Source: Acidobacteriaceae bacterium (GTDB lineage: Bacteria > Acidobacteriota > Terriglobia > Terriglobales > Acidobacteriaceae). From it: a stretch of DNA of 37,580 nucleotides. Below, in pieces: positions 16,543 to 24,954 of the stretch. Numbering within the stretch: position 1 is the first letter of the stretch; every line of letters begins with the position of its first letter. The stretch covers positions 1 through 37,580 of the forward strand of contig JASHOC010000080.1 in the NCBI GenBank assembly GCA_030041305.1. Direction: 5' to 3'. The notes beneath the pieces are model-generated. The model was not told the origin of the DNA and ran no database searches. It worked only from the letters and a program-made list of their open reading frames with translations. The position numbers and the translations under genes are program-made.

Positions 16543-17093
16543 CGCCCTGACTGCTTGTGTCCCCAGGCCTTAAAGGCGGGACCTCGGCTCGACTCGGGGC
16601 GCCTGCGTTTGCTGGGAAGCGCCCGGAACGCCTTCTAGTCTTGGTATTTGGCTCAAAGCCGGAGGCTGCGAGGAGGGCGGCTAACGGGGCCTTGGAAAGC
16701 GGGTACCCTTGGTGAAGACGCCCGCGCCTTGCCAGGGTCGGTGTCGTGCTCGGAGATTCCCCTAAATCTCTTCCGATTGTCGCGGCAAGGTTGCTTTAGT
16801 TGTTACGAAATCCAGCCCTTCTTGGGGTTATGAGAGACAGGAATTCCGACTCTTCAATAGCCCGGAAAAAAGCGGGCCTCCTCCCCCCGGATTCAGCCCG
16901 CAAGACTTGGTCTTTGCTTGGATTCTGTAGTTACCATATCCTTCCATTGGTTACTCCAACAATAGTACTTTGGTGGTAACTACGTAGGCTTTGGAGTTAT
17001 CAAGTGCTTTATGCGGTAAATCCAAAGTGAGCTTGAACCGGACGCCTTTCTGAAGAGCCTGCCCAATTATGATGGCGGGAGGAGCCAGAGCCC
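16543..17093. other. Gene-poor 551-bp region before the SDR gene
   Basis: No coding region, tRNA or known RNA was recognised. It holds a short hairpin GCCCG/CGGGC with an A-rich loop near 16861-16878, and an AT-richer structured stretch from 16927. GGGAGGAG near 17070-17077 may serve as the ribosome site of the next gene. Confidence 0.4.
16927..16983. repeat. Inverted repeat GTAGTTACCA/TGGTAACTAC
   Basis: A perfect 10-bp inverted repeat at 16927-16936 and 16974-16983 with a 37-base spacer. A second partial pair (TTACTCCAA in the spacer, TTGGAGTTA about ten bases after the right arm) could form a competing fold. It lies about 110 bases upstream of the SDR start in unusually AT-rich sequence, so it could be an operator or a structured leader. 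Confidence 0.55.
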
Positions 17094-17855
17094 ATGGAGC
17101 TTAGCGGAAACACAATCCTGATCACCGGAGGCGGCTCGGGAATTGGCCGCGGGCTGGCCGAGGCATTTCATAAGTTGGGCAACCAGGTGGTGATTGCCGG
17201 GCGGCGCAAACAGGCCCTGGAGGAAACGGCAGCGGCGAATCCGGGGATGAAGTGGCTGCCGCTCGATATGGAGGACCGGGGGGCGATCCGCAGTTTCACG
17301 GCGCGGGCGGTCGACGAGTTTCCGGCGCTGAATGTGCTCATCAACAACGCCGGCATCATGCGCGCCGAAAAGCTGCTGGCGCAATATGCGGATTTGGCGG
17401 ACGCAGAGGCCACAGTGGCCACCAATCTGCTGGGCCCGATCCGGCTGACCGCGGCTCTGCTGGCCCACCTCGAGAAAAGGCCCCGCGCCACGATAATGAA
17501 CGTGTCGTCGGGACTGGCGTTTGTGCCCCTGACGTGGACGCCTGTGTACTGCGCGACGAAGGCGGCGATTCACTCCTACACGCAATCGCTGCGCTATCAG
17601 CTGCGGGCGACGAAGATCGAAGTGCTCGAACTGATTCCGCCGTATGTGGCCACGCACCTGATGAACGGCGCCGACGATCCGCGCGCCATGCCGCTCGGCC
17701 AATTTATCCCCGAGGTGATGGAAATCCTCAAGCAGCAGCCCACGCCCGCGGAGATCTGTGTGGAGAACGTGAAGCGGCTGCGCTTCGCCGCCGAAAGTGG
17801 GCATTATGACGCGATCTTCCAGGGGATGAACGGCGCCAGGAGCGAGCCGGATTAA
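17094..17855 (+). CDS. Short-chain dehydrogenase/reductase, DltE-like
   Basis: A 253-aa classical SDR. TILITGGGSGIGRGLAEAF is the TGxxxGxG cofactor loop; PLDMEDR the Asp that positions adenine; NVLINNAGI the NNAG motif; IMNVSSGLAF the catalytic Ser; YCATKAAIHSYTQSLR the catalytic Tyr and Lys; ELIPPYVATHL the PG-like segment. The arrangement, with YxATKAAxHSYTxSLR and ELxPPxVxT, is that of the DltE/YciK-like subgroup, but the substrate cannot be assigned. A purine-rich GGGAGGAG lies a little far upstream. It is followed by dnaB after a 165-base gap. Confidence 0.9.
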   Translation: MELSGNTILITGGGSGIGRGLAEAFHKLGNQVVIAGRRKQALEETAAANPGMKWLPLDMEDRGAIRSFTARAVDEFPALNVLINNAGIMRAEKLLAQYADLADAEATVATNLLGPIRLTAALLAHLEKRPRATIMNVSSGLAFVPLTWTPVYCATKAAIHSYTQSLRYQLRATKIEVLELIPPYVATHLMNGADDPRAMPLGQFIPEVMEILKQQPTPAEICVENVKRLRFAAESGHYDAIFQGMNGARSEPD

Positions 17856-18020
17856 GCGCTTGGGCGGAAGCGGGTGTCCGCAGCCGGGCGGTGAGGCGGC
17901 AGCGGTGCGTGAGAGGCCTGTGATCCGCGGCTTTGTGACGGGTTTTTCCGAAGTTTCCAGTGACTGACGGGGTTCTGCACAGCTTCTCGCGACCGGGGTC
18001 TGACCCTAAAATTTGGAGAT

Positions 18021-19406
18021 ATGGCGACGATCCCCGATCTGACCCTGGATGCAGGCCTGCCGGCAAACGTGGACGCCGAGCGGACTATCCTGGGCGCCAT
18101 TCTGCTCGACAACGCCGCGCACGCGGAGGCGGCGGAAAAGCTCGGCGACGACGACTTCTCGCTCGACTCACACCGGCGCATCTTCCAGCGCATGACCGAG
18201 CTGATGAGCTCGCAGCGCGCGGTCGATATCGTCACCCTGGCCGAGGAGCTGGCCCGGTACAAGGAGATTGAAGCGGTGGGCGGGGTCGCGTACCTGGCTT
18301 CGCTGACCGAGGGCCTGCCTCGCCGGCCGGTAATCGAAGAGTACATCCGCATCGTGAAGGACAAGAGCCTGCTGCGCAAGCTGATGGGCATTTGCTCGGC
18401 GGCCATCGCGCGCGCTGCGGACCAGAGCGAAACGGCGCTCGAGGTGCTGGGCGACGCCGAGGCCAAGCTGCTCGAAGTGAGCGAGAAGGGCATCGCCAAG
18501 GGGCTTGAACCGATCGAGCAAATTGTGCGCGAGTCCTTCGGCTCCATCGACAATTTATACAAACAGAGTCGCGAGGTTACGGGCTTGACCACGGGATTCA
18601 AGCCGCTAAACAAGATGACCAGAGGCCTGCAAAAGGGCGAACTGATCATTATCGCCGCCCGTCCGTCGATGGGAAAGACAGCTCTGGCCATCAATATCGC
18701 CGAAAATGCGGCAATCGAATCTGGAGCGGTGGTGGCAGTCTTCAGCCTGGAAATGAATAAGGGGTCGCTGTTGCGCCGCATGTTGGCCTCGCAAGCCTGG
18801 GTCGACCAGCGCAAGATGCAGGACGGCTTTATTCCCCGCGAAGATCATCAAAAACTAACTAGAGCTCTTGGCCAGTTGGTCGAGTCGCATATTTTTATTG
18901 ACGACTCGGCGGGCATCTCGCTGGCCGAGATGCGCGCCAAGGCGCGCCGCCTTAGGCAAAGCGCGGGGAGGTTGGATCTGGTGGTGGTGGATTACCTGCA
19001 ACTGATGTCGGCTACGCTGCCCTCAGCCGGGGGCAAGCGCTATGAGAACCGGACCCAGGAGGTGTCGGCGATTTCGCGGGGGCTGAAGGCACTAGCTAAA
19101 GAACTGGACGTTCCAGTGTTGGCCCTGTCGCAGCTTTCCCGCAATAACGAGCGGCGCGGCGACGACAAGCGGCCGATGCTGAGCGATCTGCGCGAGTCGG
19201 GCTCGATCGAACAGGACGCCGACGTGGTGGCGTTTATTCACCGCGAGGCTTACTACAACCGTGACGAGGGACAATCCACGTCGGAGGCGGCTGACTCGGA
19301 GATCCTCATCGCCAAGCAGCGCAATGGCCCCACGGGCGTGGTTCACCTAAACTTCGTCTCTAAATACACGCGCTTCGACACTCCTGAATCGGAGCACGGA
19401 GCGTGA
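18021..19406 (+). CDS. dnaB: Replicative DNA helicase
   Basis: A hexameric 5'-3' helicase of 461 aa. The N-terminal primase-interacting domain (11-110) begins AERTILGAILLDNAAHAEAAEKLGDDDFSLDSHRRIFQRM. The linker is followed by GLTTGFKPLNKMTRGLQKGELIIIAARPSMGKTALAINIA (Walker A), VAVFSLEMNKGSLLRRMLAS (H1a), LVVVDYLQLM (Walker B), ALAKELDVPVLALSQLSRNNERR (H3), and SDLRESGSIEQDADVVAFIHRE (H4). The ending ILIAKQRNGPTGVVHLNF is standard. The start ATG 18021 follows TTTGGAGAT closely. No intein is present. Confidence 0.97.
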   Translation: MATIPDLTLDAGLPANVDAERTILGAILLDNAAHAEAAEKLGDDDFSLDSHRRIFQRMTELMSSQRAVDIVTLAEELARYKEIEAVGGVAYLASLTEGLPRRPVIEEYIRIVKDKSLLRKLMGICSAAIARAADQSETALEVLGDAEAKLLEVSEKGIAKGLEPIEQIVRESFGSIDNLYKQSREVTGLTTGFKPLNKMTRGLQKGELIIIAARPSMGKTALAINIAENAAIESGAVVAVFSLEMNKGSLLRRMLASQAWVDQRKMQDGFIPREDHQKLTRALGQLVESHIFIDDSAGISLAEMRAKARRLRQSAGRLDLVVVDYLQLMSATLPSAGGKRYENRTQEVSAISRGLKALAKELDVPVLALSQLSRNNERRGDDKRPMLSDLRESGSIEQDADVVAFIHREAYYNRDEGQSTSEAADSEILIAKQRNGPTGVVHLNFVSKYTRFDTPESEHGA

Positions 19407-19509
19407 AATTCTCAGCCAGGATGAGTCATTGGTTCGGTATGCGTGGAAGGATATGGGATGGTTGGCTCGTCGCCGGTGCGGAATGGACTTGCCTCACCAA
19501 CATTCCCCG

Positions 19510-20211
19510 TCAAAGCTCATTCAAGATCAGGATGACGCGGCCTGCGAGTAGATCGCCGGGGGACTCGGCGGGGTTCATCTCGATCAGCTCCACCGGAAAG
19601 GCCAAATTCAGCGGCCGCAGGACGAGGCGGCTGGAAACAAAATCCACGTAGCGCAGGCGCAAATGGGCGCCGTGACGCACGGCGTACAGGCTGGGCTGGT
19701 TGGGCCGGTAGGCAAGCAGAGAAATATAGTGGCGGTCGATGATGGCAAGGGCTTCAGCCTGCACCAGGGGCTCCATTGCCTTGGCGTCGGGCGAGGGAAT
19801 GCGCACAGCGACAAAGCGCTGCCAGGCGCGGCGCGATTGCGAAGCCCGCGGCCGCACCGACTGCAGGGAGCCGGCGGGCAGATGAAGCAGAAATTGAACC
19901 GCCGAGGGCCGGATGAAGGGCTCGAAGAGCGCCGCGGGATGAGAAACGACGGGAACCAGATCGCTGTCCTCGTCCGTGGACGGCGCCACGGCGTCCAAGG
20001 CGGGCAGAAGGTCGGCCGCAGTGAGGCGTTGGGCGGCAAGGATGCGGTCCATGGCCTCGAGGGAGAGCTGGCGGCGGCCATGCAGAAAATTGGAGAGATG
20101 CGCCTGTCCAAATCCGGTCTGGCGGGCAAGCAACGAGACGCTGAGAGTCCCGCGCTGAATTCTGCGCAGCATTTCCAGGCGGAGGCGCTCGTGCATCTGG
20201 GTGAAATTCAT
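19510..20211 (-). CDS. XRE-family transcriptional regulator with S24-like C-terminal domain
   Basis: 233 aa from ATG 20211 (MNFTQMHERLRLEM); an upstream ATG at 20268 would add 19 residues. Residues 5-62 are a helix-turn-helix: SVSLLARQTGFGQAHLSNFLHGRRQLSLEAMDRIL. The C-terminal half (FVAVRIPSPDAKAMEPLVQAEALAIIDRHYISLLAYRPNQPSLYAVRHGAHLRLRYVDF ... GDLLAGRVILIL) is beta-rich and resembles the LexA/CI S24 domain, but the self-cleavage Ser and Lys are not evident, so it is more likely a ligand- or oligomer-binding domain. It is divergent from the Zn-ribbon operon and may control it. Confidence 0.7.
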   Translation of the reverse strand: MNFTQMHERLRLEMLRRIQRGTLSVSLLARQTGFGQAHLSNFLHGRRQLSLEAMDRILAAQRLTAADLLPALDAVAPSTDEDSDLVPVVSHPAALFEPFIRPSAVQFLLHLPAGSLQSVRPRASQSRRAWQRFVAVRIPSPDAKAMEPLVQAEALAIIDRHYISLLAYRPNQPSLYAVRHGAHLRLRYVDFVSSRLVLRPLNLAFPVELIEMNPAESPGDLLAGRVILILNEL

Positions 20212-20774
20212 CTGTGAATCGTTCGCCACCGGCAATAGGAATGGCGACGCTCTGTTTTCTCTTAGCAAACTGCAACGGCTGAATGGCCTTCATTTTGAGC
20301 GCTTATCCATGGATTGAAAAGCGCGACGCCGGAAAAGCGCCAGAATACATTGACGTTTAAGAACGAAATCCCTAGATTAGGTTTACTTTTTCACGCATTG
20401 ACCTGTGGATTTTCAGGGAACTGCTTCATTGTCCGGAAGCTGGAGCAGCCGCAAAGCTGTCTCTGAGTGGTAGGATTTGAAACTTGGCCGGAGCATTTTC
20501 GGCGAAGTCAGAGATACTGCGTCGCAGACCTCTCTGGTTTCGCGTTAGCTCCGGCCTTCCCATTCCTGGGGGCGCGAATTCGCGTCACGGAGCAGGCCGG
20601 CGGGAATATTTCCAGGATCTGCGCGCTGTTTTCATGACACGAGACAGGAGAACACAGGCGGCCCGATCGGGACATGAGAAGCCCGAGCCGCCAAATTTCG
20701 TTTTGATGAGGCCGAGGAGACACCGCAGCAAAACCCTCCTACGGGCAAAAAGAAGAAAAATGGAGAAATCGGAC
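20212..20774. other. 563-bp intergenic region with a sigma-70 promoter and long leader
   Basis: It lies between the divergent XRE gene and the Zn-ribbon gene. It holds the promoter at 20350-20378 and then about 390 bases of leader. The leader is partly open in the frame of the Zn-ribbon protein (from 20484), but its predicted residues are Arg-rich and have no family look, so it is treated as untranslated. No known leader RNA was recognised. Confidence 0.5.
20350..20378 (+). promoter_or_regulatory. Sigma-70-type promoter TTGACG-17-TAGATT
   Basis: TTGACG at 20350-20355 (5 of 6 to consensus) is followed by exactly 17 bases and TAGATT at 20373-20378 (4 of 6). It points toward the Zn-ribbon/HTH pair, leaving a leader of about 390 bases, and lies about 140 bases before the divergent XRE start, within reach of a repressor. 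Confidence 0.6.
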
Positions 20775-20999
20775 ATGGAAGTGCGCGTGCAATTGAAAGT
20801 TTGTGAAGGATGTGGTTGCCTTTGGTACCGGACCCAGAATCTCGGGAACGTTTACTGTAGAGAATGCCAAACGAGGCTGGAGGAATTTCCCTCGCCGCAA
20901 AGCCGCAAGGTGCGGGGACGGCCAAGCCGTAAACTGCTCATTAACCAACCACTGGTTAGGGTCTGGGCGGTCGCCGAGGTTCCTGGAGGCGCCCAATGA
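20775..20999 (+). CDS. Small zinc-ribbon protein
   Basis: 74 aa from ATG 20775, which has GGAG nine bases upstream (20762-20765); ATG 20760 is five codons earlier with a poor ribosome site. KVCEGCGCLWYRTQNLGNVYCRECQTRLEEFP contains two CxxC pairs 17 residues apart, a zinc ribbon, with a basic segment (QSRKVRGRPSRKL) after it that could contact nucleic acid. The function is unknown. Its stop overlaps the next start (ATGA at 20996-20999), so it is translated together with the sigma-like HTH protein and probably works with it. Confidence 0.7.
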   Translation: MEVRVQLKVCEGCGCLWYRTQNLGNVYCRECQTRLEEFPSPQSRKVRGRPSRKLLINQPLVRVWAVAEVPGGAQ

Positions 21000-21508
21000 G
21001 CGCGGCGTTGCAGTTGCCTACATTGTGGAGCACGGGCGCAGCACAGGCCGCCTGGCAGATGGAAGAGCGCGCGTGGGAGTGCGAACCCGCCGCGCAGCCT
21101 GAGTTCGAGGCGCCGGCGGAGGCCTTGCCCGGACCAGCCATCAGCCTAGCCTTTTACAGGAAGCACACGGAACGCATGTTACAGCGTTATCTGTATGCTT
21201 CCATGCAGGTGGGCAGGGCGCCGTCCATCCTTGGCCAGCCAGTGGCTCGGGGATGGGCTTCGAGCCGTACGGTTCGCACTTTCGAAGACGCCGTGATCTT
21301 TGTGCTTGACATCGAAAGATGTGTCAACCAGCTTGGCGCGTTCGATCGAATGATCCTCAGCCGGATCGCGATCCAGGAGTACACGCACGAGGAAACCGCC
21401 GCCATGTTGGGCATGTGCTCTAAAACCATCTCCAACAAATTTTCCAAAGCGCTCGACCGGCTGACGGAAAAGCTGCTGGAAGCGGACCTTCTTCTTTTAC
21501 CGCAGTAA
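20996..21508 (+). CDS. Sigma-70 region 4-like helix-turn-helix protein
   Basis: 170 aa. The first 45 residues are variable, Ala/Pro/Glu-rich. YRKHTERMLQRYLYASMQVGRAPSILGQPVARGWASSRTVRTFEDAVIFVLDIERCV is a conserved-looking helical middle, and FDRMILSRIAIQEYTHEETAAMLGMCSKTISNKFSKALDRLTEKLLEA is a sigma region-4-type HTH (helix, turn, recognition helix KTISNKF). It lacks sigma region 2, so it is not a full sigma factor; an ArpU- or RpoE-region-4-like regulator is the closest match. It is coupled to the zinc-ribbon gene, with a strong hairpin 20 bases after its stop. Confidence 0.72.
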   Translation: MSAALQLPTLWSTGAAQAAWQMEERAWECEPAAQPEFEAPAEALPGPAISLAFYRKHTERMLQRYLYASMQVGRAPSILGQPVARGWASSRTVRTFEDAVIFVLDIERCVNQLGAFDRMILSRIAIQEYTHEETAAMLGMCSKTISNKFSKALDRLTEKLLEADLLLLPQ

Positions 21509-21527
21509 TATCCAATCTGAAAACGTA

Positions 21528-21564
21528 TTCCACGAAGGGCGGCGGACACGCCCCCTTCGTGGAA
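21528..21564 (+). terminator. Strong stem-loop after the HTH gene
   Basis: TTCCACGAAGGG (21528-21539) pairs perfectly with CCCTTCGTGGAA (21553-21564). Inside, after a bulged C, GGCG/CGCC pair around a GACA loop, giving 16 base pairs. No T tract follows, so it may be an RNA end-protecting or rho-associated structure rather than a classical terminator. Confidence 0.55.
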
Positions 21565-21647
21565 GGTCTTGCGCCGGCATCAAACACCCTTCGCCTTCTT
21601 TGGTGGCTTGACCAGTCTTCGCGGCCCTCCGTGGCCTCTCTGGCGTC

Positions 21648-21764
21648 TACGGCGGTTCTCCAATTCCCGTGGAGTTTTGAGGAGCGTGCCAGGTGGCGTT
21701 TTCTTGGGAAAAACGCCACTCAACGTTCGAGGTTCTGCTCTACACCAATTGGAGAACCGCTATA
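21648..21764 (+). repeat. 117-bp MITE-like palindromic element, copy 4
   Basis: Same TIRs and central hairpin, with one private change (GAGGAGCG for GAGGGGCG). The right end plus flank reads GCTATAAT, a -10-like hexamer created at the element/host junction (21761-21766). Confidence 0.93.
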
Positions 21765-21819
21765 ATCGGAATCGACTCGCCGCTGTTCTGCTGTGGTGGA
21801 CGGGTTCCACGCCTGCCAG

Positions 21820-21932
21820 GAGCACTTCGTCTTTACAAATAGCCCTTGCAATCTCAATCGAAGGTGGCGATTCTTGAAGGGAATCGCCACTTGAGCTTCC
21901 GGCTTCGGCGTAAGGCAGAGGGAGAAGTGCTC
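21820..21932 (+). repeat. 113-bp palindromic element, related architecture (sister family, single copy)
   Basis: The ends GAGCACTTC (21820-21828) and GAAGTGCTC (21924-21932) form a 9-bp terminal inverted repeat. The central hairpin GTGGCGATTC-TTGAAGG-GAATCGCCAC (21864-21890) is again a 10-bp stem with a 7-nt loop placed at the midpoint, and shares the GTGGCG...CGCCACT core with the 117-bp family. The following bases (TTGAGCTTC vs TCAACGTTC) are also similar. Confidence 0.65.
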
Positions 21933-21973
21933 ATGGCGGGACGGGTCCGAAATTTCTGTCAGGAGCCGTAACG

Positions 21974-23059
21974 ATGAATTTCTCGCCCAATCGCACCCTC
22001 TGTTGCGCCGCTTTGTTCGCGTTGCTGCTTCCTTCGGCGCGGGCTGCGCAGCAATCAGCGCCGACCACCGCGGCCCAGGCGCCGGATCGCGACACCAGCT
22101 ACATCGACGCGCAGGGCACGGCGCATGTGACCCGGGTGGTCCCGCTGCCCCAGACCCTCAGCCCGCAGGCGCGGCAATCCCTGGCGCGACCCATGCCCGA
22201 CGAGGAACCACCGCAAACCCTGGCCGAGCGCCGCGCCTCCACGGACGCCTACACGGCGCAGGCGCGCGTGGACTGGAGCAAAATCTGCCCCAACCAGATC
22301 GTTGAGGCGAAGATGGCCGGGGTCCCGGTGCGCATTGTCACGCCTGACCCGCAGCCGGAGGCGAACGGCGGCCTGGTGCTGCTCAACCTCCACGGCGGCG
22401 GCTTCAACGCCGACTCCGGCTCCTACACGGAGAGTATTCCCATTGCCTCCTACACCGGGATCAAGGTCGTCGCCGTACTTTACCGTCTTGCGCCTGAGCA
22501 TCCCTTCCCGGCCGCTGTGGACGATTCGGTGGCTGTTTACAAGGAACTGCTGAAGACCTATCGACCTGATCATGTTGTGATTTATGGAACCTCGGCGGGT
22601 GCGATTCTCACGGCTGAGGTCGGGGTCAAGCTCAAGCAGCTCGGACTGCCGATGCCGGCGGCGATGGGCATTTTCAGCGGCATGGGCGATTTTGCGCGCG
22701 ATGGCGATTCGCAGGCCCTGTTTGCGCTGCGCGGTCTTTCCGGTCATCTTGACCCGCCCACATCGGCTCCGCACGACCCCGATTACGTTGCCGAAACCGA
22801 TCCCAAGAACCCAGTGCTTTCGCCGATCTATGCTGACCTGCACGGGCTGCCGCCGACGCTCTTTGTCACCAGCGAGCGCGACGCGCTGCTGAGCGGGACA
22901 GTCAACCTCGAGCGCGCCTCCCTGCACGCGGGCGTCGATGCGCACCTCATCGTTTTCGACGGGCTGCCGCACGCCTTCTGGCACAATCCCGCGCTGCCTG
23001 AGGCGATCGAAGCCAATCACTTCATGGCGGATTTCTTCCTGAAACATCTCCAGCATTGA
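21974..23059 (+). CDS. Secreted alpha/beta hydrolase, HSL/Est-type esterase
   Basis: 361 aa with a signal peptide (RTLCCAALFALLLPSARAAQ). The hormone-sensitive-lipase family signature is intact: LNLHGGGFNADSGSY (oxyanion HGGG), YGTSAGAILTAEV (nucleophile GTSAG), TSERDALLSGTV (acid Asp) and DGLPHAFWHN (catalytic His). YRLAPEHPFPAAVDD is also typical. It probably hydrolyses short-chain or aryl esters in the periplasm or outside; the natural substrate is unknown. The start ATG 21974 follows CAGGAGCCGTAACG. Two palindromic elements occupy its upstream region. Confidence 0.92.
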   Translation: MNFSPNRTLCCAALFALLLPSARAAQQSAPTTAAQAPDRDTSYIDAQGTAHVTRVVPLPQTLSPQARQSLARPMPDEEPPQTLAERRASTDAYTAQARVDWSKICPNQIVEAKMAGVPVRIVTPDPQPEANGGLVLLNLHGGGFNADSGSYTESIPIASYTGIKVVAVLYRLAPEHPFPAAVDDSVAVYKELLKTYRPDHVVIYGTSAGAILTAEVGVKLKQLGLPMPAAMGIFSGMGDFARDGDSQALFALRGLSGHLDPPTSAPHDPDYVAETDPKNPVLSPIYADLHGLPPTLFVTSERDALLSGTVNLERASLHAGVDAHLIVFDGLPHAFWHNPALPEAIEANHFMADFFLKHLQH

Positions 23060-23123
23060 TGAAAGCGGGGCGGACGGAGCCATGTGCGCCGCGGAACCGG
23101 GCGCCGGCGTTCCGCGGCTTCGC

Positions 23124-23129
23124 TATAAT
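23124..23129 (+). promoter_or_regulatory. -10-like TATAAT upstream of hddA
   Basis: A perfect TATAAT within CGCTATAATACC, about 170 bases before the hddA start. No recognisable -35 stands 16-18 bases upstream, so it is weak on its own. The 241-base gap from 23060 to 23300 holds nothing else recognisable. Confidence 0.35.
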
Positions 23130-23300
23130 ACCGGCTTACGGCGAAACCAGAGATGCCGTGTCCCGGTGAACCCTGAACTGAGTCGCCGCTCCTTGCCACC
23201 CCAACGACGAAAGCCTGTGGCCGGGGACCCGGGGCCTTGGGGTCGCGTCGACTTAAGCGCGCGGCGCCTTCTCTGGTTTCGGTTCGGCGAAGCGAAACTC

Positions 23301-24335
23301 ATGTTGATCCGCTCCAGAGCGCCGTTGCGGCTTGGGCTGGCCGGAGGCGGCACGGACGTTTCCCCTTACTGCGATGAGTTCGGGGGCGCGATTCTGAACG
23401 CGACCATCGATTACTACGCCTACGCCGGCCTCGAGCCGCTGGACACGGGAAAGGTGGAATTTTTCTCTGCCGATTTGCACCAGGCCGCGCAGTATCCCGC
23501 CGCGCCGGAACTGGCCGGGGACGGACGGCTGGACCTCTTCAAAGCCGTTTACAACCATGTGGTTCGGCGCTATAACGGAGGCAAGCCCCTCAGCCTGCGC
23601 ATGAGCACCTGTGTGGATGTGCCGGCCTGCTCGGGGCTGGGGTCTTCGTCCACATTGGTGGTGGCCATGCTGGCCGCGTACGTCGAGTGGCTCAATTTGC
23701 CCCTAGGCGACTACGAACTGGCCCACACCGTGTTTGTGATCGAGCGCGAAGAAGCCGGATTTGAAGGCGGCAAACAGGACCACTACGCTGCGGCCTTCGG
23801 CGGCTTCAATTTCATGGAGTTCGGGCGCAACGGCCGCGTGCTGGTGAACCCGCTGCGCATCAAGGACTGGGTGATTTCGGAGTTGGAGGCGTCGCTGCTC
23901 TTGTATTTTACGGGAAACTCGCGCGCCTCAGCGGGGATCATCGAGGAGCAATCGCGCAACGTCCGCGACCGGAACGAGACGGCGCTCGAGGCGATGCACT
24001 CGATCAAAGAAGAGGCCTTTCGCATGAAGGAATGCCTGTTGCGCGGCGATTTTCACCAGTTGCACGAGGTGCTGCGCGGCAGTTGGGAGTCGAAGAAGCG
24101 GATGGCCAGCCGGATCGTGAACGAGCACATCGAGCGGTTATACGCCTGCGCGCTGGGGGCGGGAGCCTATTGCGCGAAAATCTCCGGAGCGGGCGGCGGT
24201 GGATTTATGATGTTTCTCGCCGAGCCGATCGAAAAGGAAAGGGTTGCCGAGGCGTTGCGCGCCAGCCACGATGGCGGCAGAGCCTATGGATGTCACTTCA
24301 CTGCGGGAGGGGTGCAGGCATGGAGAGTTCCGTGA
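23301..24335 (+). CDS. hddA: D-glycero-D-manno-heptose 7-phosphate kinase (GHMP family)
   Basis: A 344-aa GHMP kinase that phosphorylates C1 of heptose 7-phosphate. [36 protein letters not shown] is the N-terminal substrate motif; [18 protein letters not shown] is the ATP-binding GLGSSS loop; [24 protein letters not shown] holds the conserved acidic region; [18 protein letters not shown] is GHMP motif 3. ATG 23301 is chosen because the family begins exactly there ([10 protein letters not shown]); upstream codons are not protein-like. It overlaps gmhA by 16 bases and, with gmhA and hddC, forms the GDP-D-glycero-alpha-D-manno-heptose route used for S-layer or surface glycans. Confidence 0.92.
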   Translation: MLIRSRAPLRLGLAGGGTDVSPYCDEFGGAILNATIDYYAYAGLEPLDTGKVEFFSADLHQAAQYPAAPELAGDGRLDLFKAVYNHVVRRYNGGKPLSLRMSTCVDVPACSGLGSSSTLVVAMLAAYVEWLNLPLGDYELAHTVFVIEREEAGFEGGKQDHYAAAFGGFNFMEFGRNGRVLVNPLRIKDWVISELEASLLLYFTGNSRASAGIIEEQSRNVRDRNETALEAMHSIKEEAFRMKECLLRGDFHQLHEVLRGSWESKKRMASRIVNEHIERLYACALGAGAYCAKISGAGGGGFMMFLAEPIEKERVAEALRASHDGGRAYGCHFTAGGVQAWRVP

Positions 24336-24949
24336 ATATTGTGCGGGGACAGCTGGCGGAAGGGTTGGCGGTTTTGGAACAGGTGGCGGGCGACGCGGGT
24401 TTGCACGCCACGCTGGCCGCGGCCGCGGCGGCCACCGCGGAGGCTTTGAAGGCGGGCCGCAAACTGATGGTGGCGGGCAACGGCGGCAGCGCAGCCGACG
24501 CGCAGCATCTGGTGGCCGAGTTTGTTAGTCGTCTGGTGGAAGACCGGCCGGCGATGCGGGCCGTGGCGCTGACCACCGACACTTCGATTCTGACCGCGAT
24601 CGGCAACGATTACGGCTACGAGCGCGTCTTTGCCCGCCAGATCGAGGCGCTGGGGCTGCCGGGCGACGTTTTCGTGGGCATTTCCACTTCGGGCCGATCG
24701 CCCAACGTGCTCCGCGCCCTCGAATTATGCCGCGAGCGGGGCATTGTGACCGTCGGCCTGACTGGAAAGACCGGCGGCGCCATGCCTCCACTCTGCGACT
24801 ATTGCCTCCGGATCCCTTCGAACGTGACCATGCACATTCAGGAAGCGCACCTGGCGCTGGAACACATTTTCTGCATGCTGGTCGAGCGCGACTATTTCGG
24901 CCGCGAACAGGCTGCGCCCGTCGAGACGCCGGCCGTGGTTGCGAGATAG
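24320..24949 (+). CDS. gmhA: Sedoheptulose-7-phosphate isomerase
   Basis: This enzyme converts sedoheptulose 7-phosphate to D-glycero-D-manno-heptose 7-phosphate, the step before HddA. 209 aa with one SIS domain: [87 protein letters not shown], then [18 protein letters not shown] with the catalytic Glu/His. The start ATG 24320 has GGAGG at 24306-24310, inside the end of hddA. hddC follows within six bases. Confidence 0.95.
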   Translation: MESSVNIVRGQLAEGLAVLEQVAGDAGLHATLAAAAAATAEALKAGRKLMVAGNGGSAADAQHLVAEFVSRLVEDRPAMRAVALTTDTSILTAIGNDYGYERVFARQIEALGLPGDVFVGISTSGRSPNVLRALELCRERGIVTVGLTGKTGGAMPPLCDYCLRIPSNVTMHIQEAHLALEHIFCMLVERDYFGREQAAPVETPAVVAR

Positions 24950-24954
24950 CCCGA

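Noticed and set aside
16543..17093. tRNA or structured RNA in the gene-poor region
   Set aside because: No GGTTCGAATCC-type T-loop or cloverleaf pattern could be found; only small hairpins are present.
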